From Diadophis punctatus similis (lineage: Eukaryota > Chordata > Lepidosauria > Squamata > Dipsadidae), in the NCBI GenBank assembly GCA_023053685.1, contig JALIGW010000021.1, positions 12,690,498 through 12,754,497 on the forward strand: a stretch of DNA of 64,000 bases. The letters are read 5' to 3'. The translations under genes were made by a program, and so were the position numbers. Shown piece after piece: positions 32,056-42,715 of this stretch. Position 1 is the stretch's first letter. Every line of letters starts with the position of its first letter. The notes beneath the pieces were generated by a model that did no database searches, had not been told where the DNA came from, and was given only the letters and a program-made list of their open reading frames with translations.

Positions 32056-32390
32056 GCATACAATCCTGTGTTAGGATGTTAGGATGGAGTTGCCTCCGGT
32101 TTATTCAGCGCTAAACCAATTCAGCCTCCGGGCTCTTCTTGTTCCTGGGAGATTTTAATCGCTTGTAACTCACCGCGTTGTATTTCTATTAATTTATTGT
32201 AATCGCTTATTTAATCACCTCTAGATCTGCTCATCCAGCCAGGGGGATTAACGCTGCTCCTCTGACCTCAGAAGAAGATCCCACTGAAACTAGAAGGACT
32301 TCCTTCCAAATAAATGCAGAAAGAACGAAGAAGGTTGCTTAGACAAATTGGCAAGGGACGTCCAGTGGATTGGCTCATCCAGTGCAGATC
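32056..32390. other. Repeat-free island, possible regulatory sequence
   Basis: No gene; 32110-32270 has several TAAT/GATTA-type words; see findings. Confidence 0.4.
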
Positions 32391-32480
32391 AGGATAGGAT
32401 AGGATAGGATAGGATGGCATGGCATGGCATGGCATGGCATGGCATGGCATGGGACGGGACGGGATGGGACAGGACAGGAC
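32391..32480 (-). repeat. (GGATA)n, (GGCAT)n, (GGGAC)n tail array
   Basis: Three successive pentanucleotide units attached to the minus-strand CR1 that starts at 32485. Confidence 0.9.
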
Positions 32481-32484
32481 AGGA

Positions 32485-33340
32485 CAGGATAGAGCTGGAA
32501 GGGACCTTGGTGGTCTTTTAGTTCAGCCCCTTGCTCAAGCAGGAGAACCTATACCATTTTAGATAAGTGACTATCTTAGACCAGGGGTCCCCAAACTTGG
32601 CAACTTTAAGACTTGTGGACCAACTCCCAGAATTCTCCAGCCAGCTATGCTATGCTTGCTGGAGAATTCTGGGAGTCGAAGTCCACAAGTCTTAAAGTTG
32701 CCAAGTTTGAAGACCTCTGATCTAGACTCTTCTTAAAAGCCTCCAGTGATGGAGCACCCACAACTTCTGAAGGCAACTTCTGTTCCACTGGTTAATTGTC
32801 GTCATTCCAGGTTGCTTCTCTCTTTGATTAATTTTTATCCATTGTTTCTTGTCCTGCCTTCTGGTGCTTTGGAGAACAGGTTGAACCCCCTCTTCTTTGT
32901 GGCAACCCCTCAAATATTGGAAGACTGCAATCATGTCACCCCTAGTCCTTCTTTTCATTAAAATAGACATACCCAGTTCCAGCAACCGTTCTTCATGTGT
33001 TTTAGTCTCCAGGCCTTTGATCATCTTAGTTGCTCTTCTCTGCACTTTTTCCAAAGTCTCAACATCTTTTTTGTAGTGTGGTGACCAAAATTGGCTGCAG
33101 TATTCCAGCTGTGGTCTTATAAAGCAATACTAATATTTCACATGAATTTGATTCTATGCCTCTGTTTATACAACCGGGGATCGTATTAGCTTTTTTGGCT
33201 GCTGCTGCACACTGCCGGCTCATGTTTAAGGGATCGTCCACTAGGACTCCAAGGTCCCTCTCACATTTACTGTTTTTGAGCCAGGTCTCGCCTAATCTGG
33301 ACTTGTACCTTTGGTTTTTCCTGCCTAGGTGTAAAACTTA
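32485..33340 (-). mobile_element. CR1/L3 ORF2 3' part and UTR, carrying a hAT MITE
   Basis: The longest minus-strand CR1 apart from the one at 62567. Its ORF2 remnant includes [20 protein letters not shown] and AAAAKKANTIPGCINRGIES. A palindromic hAT MITE interrupts it at 32582-32719. Confidence 0.9.
32582..32719. mobile_element. Palindromic hAT MITE
   Basis: 138 bp, starts caggggtccccaaac, with inverted arms around ccagctatgctatgctt (aactttaagacttgtgg and its inverse). The flanks tcttagac / atctagac match at 5 of 8. Confidence 0.7.
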
Positions 33341-34215
33341 GTTTTAGTTAGTGACGAAGTGCAAAGCTAAGCTTCGTTACATCATCTAAACCTACTCCTC
33401 TTCATCTCTCCTCACCTGGTGGTCTTCCATCCAAGCTGGTGAGGTTCAGCTAATGTTCCTCACCTTGAGGCTGATGGTAGTGAGATGGAAGGGGGCAAAC
33501 ATGTCCTGGATGAGAATCTCCATAGATGTGGACCTTCTGACAAGCAAAGTCAATGGGGAACGCCCTCCCCAAAAGCGAAGGCCAAGATAGTCCAGTTGCC
33601 TTTTCAAAAGCATTTCCCTCCCGCCATTCTTTGCATCCTTCCTTATCCATTTCTTGAGTTCCTTTCACACGCACACGCACACACACACGAGTTCTCCATC
33701 CCTTGCTTTTAACCTCAAAATCAGGGTTCCAGTTTGACAGTACTCTGAAATTTTATTTTATTATTTTACTAGCTGAATACCCATGCTCCACTACGAAAGT
33801 ATGTGATCGGGCTTGATAAGTCGACACTTACAGCTTGAAAATTAATGAGTAGTTACAATCAGCCTCTCCTCTCCCCTTCTCTCCCTCAGCCTTGCTGGCT
33901 TAGATCAACTGTTCTGTAGTGAAGCTGCTTGCTGCTGTGAAAGTAAAACTGAAACTGAAACTCCTCTCCTCTGCTTGTGTTTTGCATTTGGATCAGATTT
34001 CCTTTCAGGTGGGGAGGGGGGAGTAGAACTCCTTAGCATCAGAGCGTGTTAATAATAATATAGGAAATACTAATGCTCTGATGGTCAATTTGAAAAATTC
34101 TTTCTTAGTGAGCACCTAGAAGCCAAAAGGAACATATGTGGCAAATTTCAAGTTTGTAACCTTTACGGTTCTGGAGATTTTGTGATGATGCATGAGTGGC
34201 ATTTCGCTTTTATAT
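33341..34215. other. No gene; unclassified repeat from about 33770
   Basis: The text tactagctgaatacccatgc at 33768 resembles the start of an interspersed repeat, followed by aaactgaaactgaaactcc and tatgtggcaaatttcaag. I cannot name the family. A short (CA)n is at 33667-33689. Confidence 0.35.
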
Positions 34216-34216
34216 T

Positions 34217-34462
34217 TATAGATTTTATTTTACTTTATTTTATTTTACTTTATTTTTTTTTATTTTATTTTATTTTATTTATTTTATTTTATTTTATTAT
34301 TATTTTATTTTATTTTATTTTATTTTATTTTATTTTATTTTATTTTATTTTATTTTATTTTATTTTATTTTATTATTTTATTTTATTTTATTTTATTTTA
34401 TTTTATTTTATTTTATTTTATTTTATTTTATTTTATTTTATTTTATTTTATTTTATTTTATT
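34217..34462 (+). repeat. (TTTTA)n array
   Basis: About 48 TTTTA units with a few TTA/TTTA interruptions. Confidence 0.95.
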
Positions 34463-34984
34463 TGCCCATTTTTTGCCCTGGGCAGCTTGCAACAATAAAA
34501 CAGAGGGGAAATGGTAAAAGAATCCTTGCAATGTCTAAAACTTAAGGATGAGTATGGAAGGGGGCTATTGTGACTTCTCTGCCAGTTTCTCTGTTCCTGT
34601 CAGTTTCAATCACTTTCGCTTCTCCTGGAGAGAGGGGGGAGGAGGGGGGAGGGTTGGCCAGCAGCTACTCAGTTTCAGTTATTCCACTCTAGATCTCCTT
34701 AGCTGAGTTTCCTTTCTTCTTCCTTGGGGCTATTTCTGATGCCTACGGTTTTTCTTATTTCAAGTAATTTTAACTAAGGAAGCGCCCCAAAGGGAAGTTG
34801 GGGGGAGGGGGGAGGGGGGCTACAGAGTCCTACAGAGACACTCCTCCCCTGGTTTTGCTGAAATCTCAGTTGGCGATGCTTTCTGCCTCATGGCAAACTC
34901 ATGGCTTAGGTCAGTTGGGCATTTGGCAGAGGCAGGCGATGCCGGCCCTCATTTTGGGGAACTGCGAGAAAGGACATTAACTGC
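34463..34984. other. No recognisable feature
   Basis: Non-repetitive DNA; some G-rich runs (34634-34654, 34798-34820). Confidence 0.5.
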
Positions 34985-35340
34985 GGGGGGGAGGGGGAGG
35001 GGGAGGGGGAGGGGAGGGGAGGGGGAGAGGGAAAGAAGAGGAGGGAAGTGGGAGAGGGAGAGGAGGGGAGGGGAGAGGAGAAGAGAAGAGAGGAGAGATG
35101 AGGGGAGGGGAGGGGAGAGTGGAGGGGAAAAGGGAAGGGAGAGGACAGGATAGAGGGAGGGAGGGAGAAGAGGAGAGGGAGAAGAGAGGAGAAGAGAGGA
35201 GAAGAGGGAGGGAGGGGAAGGGGGAGAGGAAAGCAGAGGAGAAAAGAGGAGAGGAAAGATGAGGGGAGAGGAGAGAGGGAGAGAGGTGAAAGGAGAGGAG
35301 AGGACAGAGGGAGGGAGAGGAGGGGGAAGAGGGGAGGGCC
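34985..35340 (+). repeat. Homopurine (GGGGA/GGAGA) tract
   Basis: About 355 bases of GA-rich units with only isolated T or C. It lies about 1.5 kb upstream of the PCDH8 promoter. Confidence 0.9.
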
Positions 35341-35599
35341 TCTTCTCTCCGGCCTTCCCTCCCGTGCCTAATTTAATTCAATTTAATTCTGAATTATGAC
35401 GACTGAGACCCTAGAGACCCCTCTGGGGTTAAGTCAGCTTAACCCGGGATTCCCTAGAGAGTGACCGGCGCTTCTGCCCCCCCCTCCCCACCCCCAACCG
35501 CTCACCTTCCCAGACTTCCAGACATTCACCCCAGCTCCATTCCTTGTAACTCGGGGGTTTTGGGGGGTTTTGGGGGGTTGTTCCTTTTTCTGCGCTTAG
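35341..35599. other. AT-rich homeodomain-like cluster at edge of CpG block
   Basis: cctaatttaattcaatttaa followed by ttctgaattatgac at 35366-35400 gives several TAATT words within 35 bases, just before the CpG block. Function not established. Confidence 0.35.
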
Positions 35600-36785
35600 C
35601 ACCATTGCCGAGCAGAGGCTGCCTATGTATTGGGGGGGGGGTCGCGAAGAAAAAGGGGGAGTTCTTGCCAAAGCGGTGCCGGAGCGCCTTGTCTGAAGGC
35701 GCGCGGGGAGCGGGGAGGGGGCGCTCCGGCATCTGCGGGTCCAACCAGGGTGGGCTTAGCGCAAGGCGCGCGAAGGGAGGCGGCTCTTTCCCGCCCCTTC
35801 CCCGCGCAGCTCCTGCTCCTCCGCGTTGGAAGCCAAGAGCTGCCTCGGGAACCGGCCGCCTCGGCTGCCTTCTTCCCCGCGTCCGGCCGCACACCGGGAC
35901 CGCTACACCTTCCAGGTGCGATCGGGGCTAGGTTTGAGGGTCTGGCTTGGATTTGGAGTCCCCTCCCCCACTAAACCCGGTCGGGTTTCCCAGAGGAAGG
36001 CGGGGTGGGGGAGGAAGGGAGCCCTCTTCCCCGACATCCCCCCCCCAGCCTGGAGGAAAGGGTCAGCCCCCAGCCCCCCCCCTCCCTTTTTCCCCACCGT
36101 AGCTTGGAGCGCCAGGGCAGCAAAGGAGCGAGAACCAGGGGCGGAGGGGTGGGTGGAGGGCTTTTGAAGGGAACCGAGCGGGTTTTCCTCCGCCCTTCCA
36201 TCCCAGGGCATTAAGGCAGATTTGGGGGGGGGGAGGTCTTCGACAGTCCGGCTCCGCGCTCTCCCTGCTCGCTTCTCCCCCGTTCTTCCTCTCCCCCCAC
36301 GACCCCCCCCCAGCATCCCCCTCCCTCTATTTTCCCGCTTCCCATAGAGACAGGGTGCTTGGCCAACTCGGGGGCGACCCCCTCCCCTTTTCCACCCATT
36401 GGTTGGAAGTGCGTTTGGCAAGGACCCGGGTCCAAGAGCCCCTCTCCCGTGGGGGGGGGACCCTCGCCCTTGAATCCCAAGGCGCGCTCCGAAGACTCCC
36501 GCCCGCTTAGCGAAGGAGGAGGGCTGAGCCGGCTCCGACGGACGGCCAAGGGGGTCTCCCCGGAGTAGCCCCCCGCCCCGCTGGAGCCGAAGGGGCAGGA
36601 CCCGAAAAGCCCAAGACCCCGAAGTCCGTGGGTTTGCCGGGTCGCGTTTTTCCTCTCTATTAGGGGACGCAGAGCCGACCCTCCCGCAGGTTTGGGGGGG
36701 GTCTTTCTACCCCACCGATCGCGCTATTCCTGGTCTAAAGAATTTTCGACGGGGGTGGGGGTCCCGGGAGGAAAGGCGAGCCGCG

Positions 36786-36862
36786 ATTGGCTGCCTGGCG
36801 ACGTTCATTTGCATACCCTCGCCTATTAAAAGAGCCGGGGTGGGGAGGGTCCGTCTTAGTAG
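36786..36862 (+). promoter_or_regulatory. Putative PCDH8 core promoter
   Basis: A compact set of promoter motifs lies about 230-310 bases before the start codon: an inverted CCAAT box (ATTGG, 36786-36790), a perfect octamer ATTTGCAT (36807-36814, POU-type site) and a TATA-like TATTAAAA (36824-36831). Initiation would be expected around 36850-36862. The motifs are seen directly; promoter function is inferred from their order and from their position in the CpG-rich block before exon 1. Confidence 0.6.
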
Positions 36863-36935
36863 CCAAAGAAGCGAGGCAGGGCGCAGTCGGAGTAGGTGCC
36901 CGCGGGGGAAGGCAGCGCTCCTGGAAACGGGTTCG

Positions 36936-36980
36936 ATGCGGGGCGGGGGCGCACGGCGGACCGGCTCTGGGGAGGATTGA
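36936..36980 (+). other. Short upstream ORF in PCDH8 5' leader
   Basis: The first ATG after the predicted start site opens a 14-codon reading frame ending in TGA at 36978-36980, out of frame with and upstream of the PCDH8 ATG. If transcription starts near 36855 this uORF would be in the leader and could dampen translation. Its context (C at -3, C at +4) is weak. The sequence is clear; the effect is inference. Confidence 0.4.
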
Positions 36981-37093
36981 CAGCCGGGAAGGGGGCTTGG
37001 CTGGCTCGCCCCCTCCTCTTGCCTGCCTGCCTGCCTGCTTGCTTTTCTTCTCTCTCTCTTTCTCTCTTTTTTGCGCTTGGCAGCGAGCGAAGG

Positions 37094-39655
37094 ATGGGCG
37101 CCCGCAAAGACAGCGGCTGCCCGGCCGTGCCAAGCCACCCGACGGGCATCCTCTGCCTGGCTTGGCTGCTCCTCGCCTCGGCTGTGGGCAAGACGATTCG
37201 CTACCACACCTACGAGGAAGAGCCGCCCGGCACGGTGATCGGGACCTTGGCCGACGAGCTGCCCGTGAAAGGGCCGGCTGGCGGGGAGAGAACTTTCCGG
37301 CTGGTGAAGGCGCCGGGCAACGGGTCGCTGGTGCGAGTGCGGGAGCGGGACGGGCAGCTGAGCCTGGGCCCGGAGCGGCTGGACCGGGAGCAGCTGTGCG
37401 GCCAGGCGGAGTCGCCCTGCCTGCTGGCCTTCGACGTGCTGAGCCTGGGCGGCCCGGCGGGCGGGGGAGCCTCGCCTTTCCGCCTGGTGCACGTGGAGCT
37501 GGAGGTGCGGGACCTGAACGACCACGCGCCGCGCTTCCCGCAGCCCGCCGTGGCCCTGGAGGTGTCGGAGAGCGCGGCGCCCGGCACCCGCCTGCCGCTG
37601 CCCCTGGCGCACGACCCGGACGCCGGCTCCAACGGGCTGCAGAGCTTCGCCCTCTCGCCGGGCAGCCCCTTCGGCTTGGAGGCGCAGCGGCGCGCCGACG
37701 GGCTCCGCTGCGCCGAGCTGGTGCTGCTGCGCGAGCTGGACCGGGAGGCGCAGGCCGGCTACCGGCTGGAGCTGGTGGCCAAGGACGGCGGGAGCCCCGC
37801 GCGCTCGGGCACGGCCACGCTCAGCGTGCGCGTGCTGGACGCCAACGACAACGCGCCCGCCTTCCCCCGGGGCGCGCTCCTGACCCTGGAGCTGCCCGAG
37901 GACGCGCCGCCGGGCGCGCTGCTTCTGGAGCTGGACGCGGCCGACGCCGACGAGGGCGCCAACGGGCAGCTGCTCTACGCCTGGGGCAGCCAGGTGCCCC
38001 CCGAGGCCCGCCGCCTCTTCAGCCTCGACCCGCTCTCGGGACGCCTGGCCCTGCGCGCCCCCGTCGACTACGAGCTGCAGCGCACCTACGAGCTGGACGT
38101 GCAGGTGAGCGACCGGGGCGCCAGCCCGCTGGCCGCCGCCTGCAAAGTGGTGGTGCGCCTGCTGGACGTCAACGACAACGCGCCCGCCGTGGCCATCAGC
38201 GCCCTGGGCGCCCCCGCGGGACCCGAGGCTGCGCGGGGGCAGCAGCAGGAGGAGGAGGAGGAGGCCGGCTGGGCGGCGGTGAGCGAGGCGGCGCCAGCCC
38301 AGAGCCTAGTGGCGCTGGTCAGCACCTCGGACAGCGACGCGGGCGCCAACGGCCAGGTGCGCTGCGCCCTCCTGCCCGCGCCCCACCAGCCCTTCGCCCT
38401 GCAGCGGGCCTACGACGCCGCCAGCTACCTGGTGCTGACCACCGGCGCCCTGGACCGCGAGCGCGTGGCCGAGTACAACCTGACGCTGGTGGCCGAGGAC
38501 CTGGGCTCTCCCCCGGCCAAGACCGTCCGCTCCTTCACCGTCCGCGTGGCCGACGAGAACGACAACGCCCCGCGCTTCGCCAAGGCGCGCTACGAGGTGG
38601 CCTTGCCGGAGAACAACCCCCCAGGGGCCTACCTGACCACCGTGGCGGCCTCCGACCCTGACTTGGGACCCAACGGCAAGGTGACCTACCGCCTGCTGGA
38701 CAACCAAATCATGGGTGCCTCTATCTCCACCTACGTTTCGGTAGATCCAGGCACAGGAGCTATCTACGCCCTCCGGACTTTCAACTATGAGATCCTGAAG
38801 GAGATGGAGTTGTCCATCCAAGCTACAGATGGAGGATCTCCTTCGCTTTCCAGTACAGCCTTGGTCAAGGTACGGGTGATGGACCAAAATGATAACGCTC
38901 CGGTCATTACTTCTCCTGCGCTCACCAACGGGTCTCTTGAAATTGGGGTCTCCAGCAGAGCTTCCCGAGACTCCCTGGTTGTCCACATCAAAGCCAGAGA
39001 TGCAGACGAGGGCACCAGCGCAGAGCTGAGCTTCACTTTCTCAGAAGATCCCCAGCAACAGGAAAGATCCCTGGATCTTTTTGCCATCAACCAGAAAACG
39101 GGAGAGGTCACACTCCGGAGGAGCTTATCTGAAGAACAGCTGGGCCAAGTCTACCACTTGCTTCTCACCGTGGCTGACAATGGGCTGCCACCTCTCTCCA
39201 CCACCGTGGTGGTCAACTTCCTGGTGACTTCATCACTGCCTCCCTCTAGTGGACAGGAGTCCGTGGCCAAGCCCAGCTCTTGGGAAGACCAACCTTTGCA
39301 ATGGGATGTCCCCTTAATCGTCATCATTATCCTGGCTGGGAGTTGTACGTTGCTCCTGGTGGCCATCATCAGCATCGCCACCACGTGCAATCGGCGTAAG
39401 AAAGAGAAGAAGGTGGTCTTGGAGGAACCTCTCGACGCTTCTCATCTGGAGAAGGGGCATGAGGAGGAAAGCCCAAGTGACGGTGCCCTCCATCCCTCCA
39501 GTCCTCGCTTCGACGTCCATTCCTTCCCCAGCAAATCTTCTTTCGCCAGTCCCGAGCCCTCTCCGGCCAGTGAAGATATCCCAGCGTCTGAGAACAGCCG
39601 AGAAACCAACAGCCTCTATGACAGCCAGAGCCGACTCCGAGGAGCAAACGCAGAG
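37094..39655 (+). CDS. PCDH8: Protocadherin-8 (PCDH8), coding exon 1 of 3
   Basis: Calcium-dependent homophilic cell-adhesion receptor of the delta-2 protocadherin group, acting at the plasma membrane of neural and mesodermal cells (family knowledge: PAPC/arcadlin). Exon 1 encodes residues 1-854: a signal peptide (hydrophobic [13 protein letters not shown], likely cut after Gly32), six cadherin repeats whose calcium motifs DLND, DAND, DVND, DEND and DQND start at 140, 249, 358, 487 and 597, a transmembrane helix at about 740-765 followed by basic NRRKKEKK, and the first part of the cytoplasmic tail. NxS/T sites are at 76, 462 and 612. The start was chosen because ATG 37094 has a strong context (A at -3, G at +4) and directly precedes the signal peptide; the frame stays open upstream to 36896 but contains no ATG. 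The exon ends at GAG/gtaacc, phase 0. A Q3E5 stretch (383-390) lies in the EC3-EC4 linker. Identification is by recalled similarity to vertebrate PCDH8 along the whole length. Confidence 0.96.
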
Positions 39656-39873
39656 GTAACCTTCTACACCTTGGTGGAGAGAAGGAAAATTACCTTACTG
39701 GTTGCACCTTAACTTACCTCTGAAGGTCAAATAAGTAATTAATAACAAGGCAGGAACATAGTTACTCATCAGCCTGCTGAGAGATTTATCCAACGCAACT
39801 CGAGTGTGTTATAATTTGAGGTATTAGCCATCCAGGTGGGTTATCTAGCTTCAAGGGGTTTGAAAGTCACATA

Positions 39874-40215
39874 CAGGTAGTCCTCAACCTACGACTGCAA
39901 TTGAGCCCCAAATTTCTGTCGCTAAGTGAAACATTGGTTTGTTTCTTGGCCCTCCTTGTTAAGTGAATCCACCACGATCATTAATTTAGTAACATGGTTG
40001 TTAAGTGAATCTGGTTTCCCCGTGGTGAGAAGGTCACAAAAGTGACCAGGACACTGCGACCGTCATAAATGTGAACCAGTTTGCCCAGTGTCTGAATTTG
40101 GATCACATGACCCTGGGGATGCTGCATCGGTCGTAAGTGTGAAAAACGATCATAAGTCCCCTTTATCAGCATCGAACGGTCGCTAAATGAACTGTTGTAA
40201 GTCAAGGACTACCTG
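39874..40215 (+). mobile_element. Tigger-like MITE with intact ends
   Basis: 342 bp with TIR caggtagtcctcaacctac and gtaagtcaaggactacctg and TA on both sides (39872-39873, 40216-40217). The best-preserved copy; it lies in PCDH8 intron 1. Confidence 0.85.
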
Positions 40216-40335
40216 TATTTGGGGGGGGGGTCCCTTGGGGCTATGGATTAGCTTTTTGATTATTATTATTTTCAATTAGTTTTCATTTATGAAATGCACG
40301 AGCTGCCCAACTTACCTCAATAAGGTGAGTGTATA

Positions 40336-40700
40336 AAATTCTTTATTGGCCAAGCGTGATTGGACACACACAGAATTTGGTCTTTGGTGCTTAAGCTCTC
40401 AGTGTACATCAAAGGTATAAGTGATAAATCATGATCCTAGTTGTCATAAATACATTCTTAGACTTATAGATCACTTTGCGGATGCTTTACAGCCCGTAAA
40501 AATACAGTCATCATAAATCATAAGGTACAACACTTAGTGGTAGAATCAACATAAATCGTCCTAGGAAACTAAATAAAACAATACAAATCGTAAAGATACA
40601 AGCCACAAAGTTGTAGTCAGAAGTAGAAAAGGAGACAGGCAATAGGAAAGACAAGAAGAATATTAATACAGTCTTACTAAATATATTATCCATAGTTAAC
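40336..40700 (-). mobile_element. Unclassified LINE-like 3' end
   Basis: attctttattggccaagcg, gtgattggacacacacag and tctcagtgtacatcaaagg recur at 51366-51500. On the minus strand this ends in ccaataaagaat, a polyadenylation-like end, suggesting a retroelement 3' terminus. Confidence 0.45.
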
Positions 40701-40791
40701 GTTCTTTCTTCTGACAATAACTGTGCCTTTTCTTTTTGTGTGTGTGTCTCTTTCTCCAACCCACCATCTCCCTCCCTGTTGCCCCTTCCAG

Positions 40792-40999
40792 TCTTACACT
40801 TCCACCCCTAGTTACAGCAAAGAACCAGCGGCCCCGGTCCCTATTTGGAAGGGCCACTCCTTCAACACTTTATCCGGCAGGGAAGGAGACAAATTCAGCG
40901 GGAAAGACAGCGGCAAAGGGGACAGTGACTTCAACGACAGCGATTCCGACATCAGCGGAGATGCTCTTAAGAAGGACCTCATCACCCACATGCAGAACG
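40792..40999 (+). CDS. PCDH8: PCDH8 coding exon 2 of 3
   Basis: Encodes 69 codons plus one base of the cytoplasmic tail. The acceptor is a pyrimidine-rich tract ending ccttccag before TCT-TAC-ACT, and the donor is AACG/gtaaag, so the exon starts in phase 0 and ends in phase 1. It contains the strongly conserved segment [12 protein letters not shown] followed by [20 protein letters not shown], an acidic serine/aspartate-rich motif typical of PCDH8 and related delta-2 protocadherins, and ends with [10 protein letters not shown]. This matches the position and sequence expected from mammalian PCDH8. Confidence 0.95.
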
Positions 41000-41384
41000 G
41001 TAAAGATTTCTTTCAAACCCCCCACCCCACTTAGCGGAGCGACCATGTCACCGAGACATCAAAGGGTTTCTTCTAAAAACCGAGCGGGATGTTCATTTGC
41101 AAATCACCTCTAATGACCTAAATATTCATCATCCATTCGGGGAATGCTCCTTCAAAGCTAGGAACACGCAGAGCTGCGGCCTGTGCTGTTCTTCTTAGCC
41201 ACTAGCGAGATCTCTTGGGGTCTTGGGCACCCATGGGGCAGAAGATACCACATGTGTCCGCCCCGCTGGAACAGATTCATTTTAATTAAATATTGCGTTA
41301 TCCTGCTCGCGAGAGACAGATGTGCCTTTCCCTGCTACGCTCCTTTGAGGCTTAGAGATGGTGACTCATAAAAGGTCACCAAGA

Positions 41385-41905
41385 AAGCTACATGGTTGAG
41401 TAGAGATATGAACTTGGTTTGCTTGGCTCTAGTAAAATACATGGTTTTGAGTAGAGATGTTGGCTTGGTTTGCTTGGCTGTAGCAAAATACATGGTTTGA
41501 GTAGAGATGTGAGCTTGGTTTGCTTGGCCCTAGTAAAATACATGGTTTGAGTAGAGATGTTGGCTTGATTTGCTTGGCTCTAGTAAAATACATGGTTTTG
41601 AGTAGAGATGTAAGCTTGGTTTGCTTGGCTCTAGTAAAATACATAGTTTTGAGTAGAGATGTGAGCTTGGTTTGCTTGGCTGTAGTAAAATACATGGTTT
41701 GAGTAGAGATGTTGGCTTGGTTTGCTTGGCTCTAGTAAAATACATGGTTTTGAGTAGAGATGTAAGCTTGGTTTGCTTGGCTGTAGTAAAATACATGGTT
41801 TGAGTAGAGATGTTGGCTTGGTTTGCTTGGCTCTAGTAAAATACATGGTTTTGGGTAGAGATATGAGGCTATTTGCTTGGCTTTGGTAAAAAACATGGTT
41901 TTGCA
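41385..41905 (+). repeat. 51-bp minisatellite in PCDH8 intron 2, about 10 copies
   Basis: Unit of about 51 bases: gtagagatgtgagcttggtt, tgcttggctctag, taaaatacatggttttga. Copies differ by ttgg/gagc/aagc, by ggctct/ggctgt, and by one T. The open frames on the minus strand (MYFTRAKQTK repeats) follow from the 51-bp period being a multiple of three. Confidence 0.95.
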
Positions 41906-42715
41906 AGATCTAACCTGGGTTGGCCCCCAAGGATGGGCTCCAGCACAAGTCCAAAAGCTCAGAAGACTAAATCTCTGGTCCCGTTGACCGACCCAAATTG
42001 GATCTTGCGACATTATCTTGGGACACGTATATTTGCCTTCGTTCATAGATGGTTTCGTTTCCAAGTCAGATTAGCAGATGGATTCATTGCAACGGCTGAT
42101 TTCTCCACTGTTTGGTCACTGTTGAAAATGGAAGGCATTTTTAGACCGTTGAAAACGGAAGGCCCTCTTAGAGTAGAGACCAGTTTTTTCTTCGTAGATA
42201 AAAGGGGGAAATTGCAACTGGAAACATGCACAGTGAAAAGAAAACACTGTGTTAGACTAGAACAATCTCTCTCAACCTTGGCCATTCCAGATGTGTTGTC
42301 TTCTACTCCTGGAGCATAACAATTTGGTGGGAATTGATCCACATGTCTAGAAATTGCAACAGTGAGAAACCGTAGGTTGGAGGAACCTGGTTTTCTGCAG
42401 TTGTTGGATTTCACTTGGCGTGGTCCTTGATCGGTAGCAATGCAGGCTGAGTTGGACGAAAGCTGGAATCCCAACCACAGCTAAAGGGCCACAGATTGTC
42501 CACTTCTGCTTTTAACTTCCCTGAAAGCTGTTGTGATGTTCAAGCTGAAATGAGAAACGTGGACCAAAGAGATGTGGTTTAGTCTGATGAAAGTCACAAG
42601 ATCACCTGATCCAGTTATCATTGCTTTGCATAGCCTACTTCTACTTTTCATGGATCTTACAGTAAAACTAGGAAGGCAGATATTATTCCATTTCATTCTG
42701 AGCTTCCATAGGTGT

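Larger units (their letters stand above)
35600..38700. other. CpG-rich block over PCDH8 promoter and exon 1
   Basis: By eye the sequence changes from AT-rich, repeat-filled DNA to very GC- and CpG-rich DNA at about 35.6 kb and back to ordinary composition near 38.7 kb, inside exon 1. It covers the core promoter, the leader and EC1-EC4. Within exon 1 the third codon positions are almost all G or C up to about EC5, then drop sharply. Exact island limits need calculation. Confidence 0.8.
39656..40791 (+). other. PCDH8 intron 1
   Basis: GT-AG intron of 1136 bases. Reading through the donor would add 18 residues after Glu854 and stop at 39710-39712, so an intron-retained form would lose the conserved tail. 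The intron contains a Tigger-like MITE and part of an unclassified repeat, listed separately. Confidence 0.9.

Noticed and set aside
33768..34200. Possible Helitron (tactagctg start)
   Set aside because: No CTRR-type end with hairpin and no Rep/helicase coding; kept only as an unclassified repeat.
35461..36568. Several 110-172-codon frames upstream of PCDH8
   Set aside because: Overlapping frames on both strands in a CpG-rich region; no domains and no splice context.
36896..37093. N-terminal extension of PCDH8 by 66 residues
   Set aside because: There is no ATG in this frame upstream of 37094 (36896 is GTG), and the signal peptide follows the ATG at 37094 directly.
36707..37612. 301-codon antisense frame, also the one at 38306-38986
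   Set aside because: GC-rich shadow of PCDH8 exon 1; no recognisable protein.
36787..38661. 624-codon frame in a second plus-strand frame over PCDH8 exon 1
   Set aside because: Arises from the very high GC content; product is R/G/A/P-rich without domains, while the PCDH8 frame is conserved.
41429..42064. Minus-strand frames with MYFTRAKQTK repeats
   Set aside because: The 51-bp minisatellite has a period divisible by three and so stays open; not coding.
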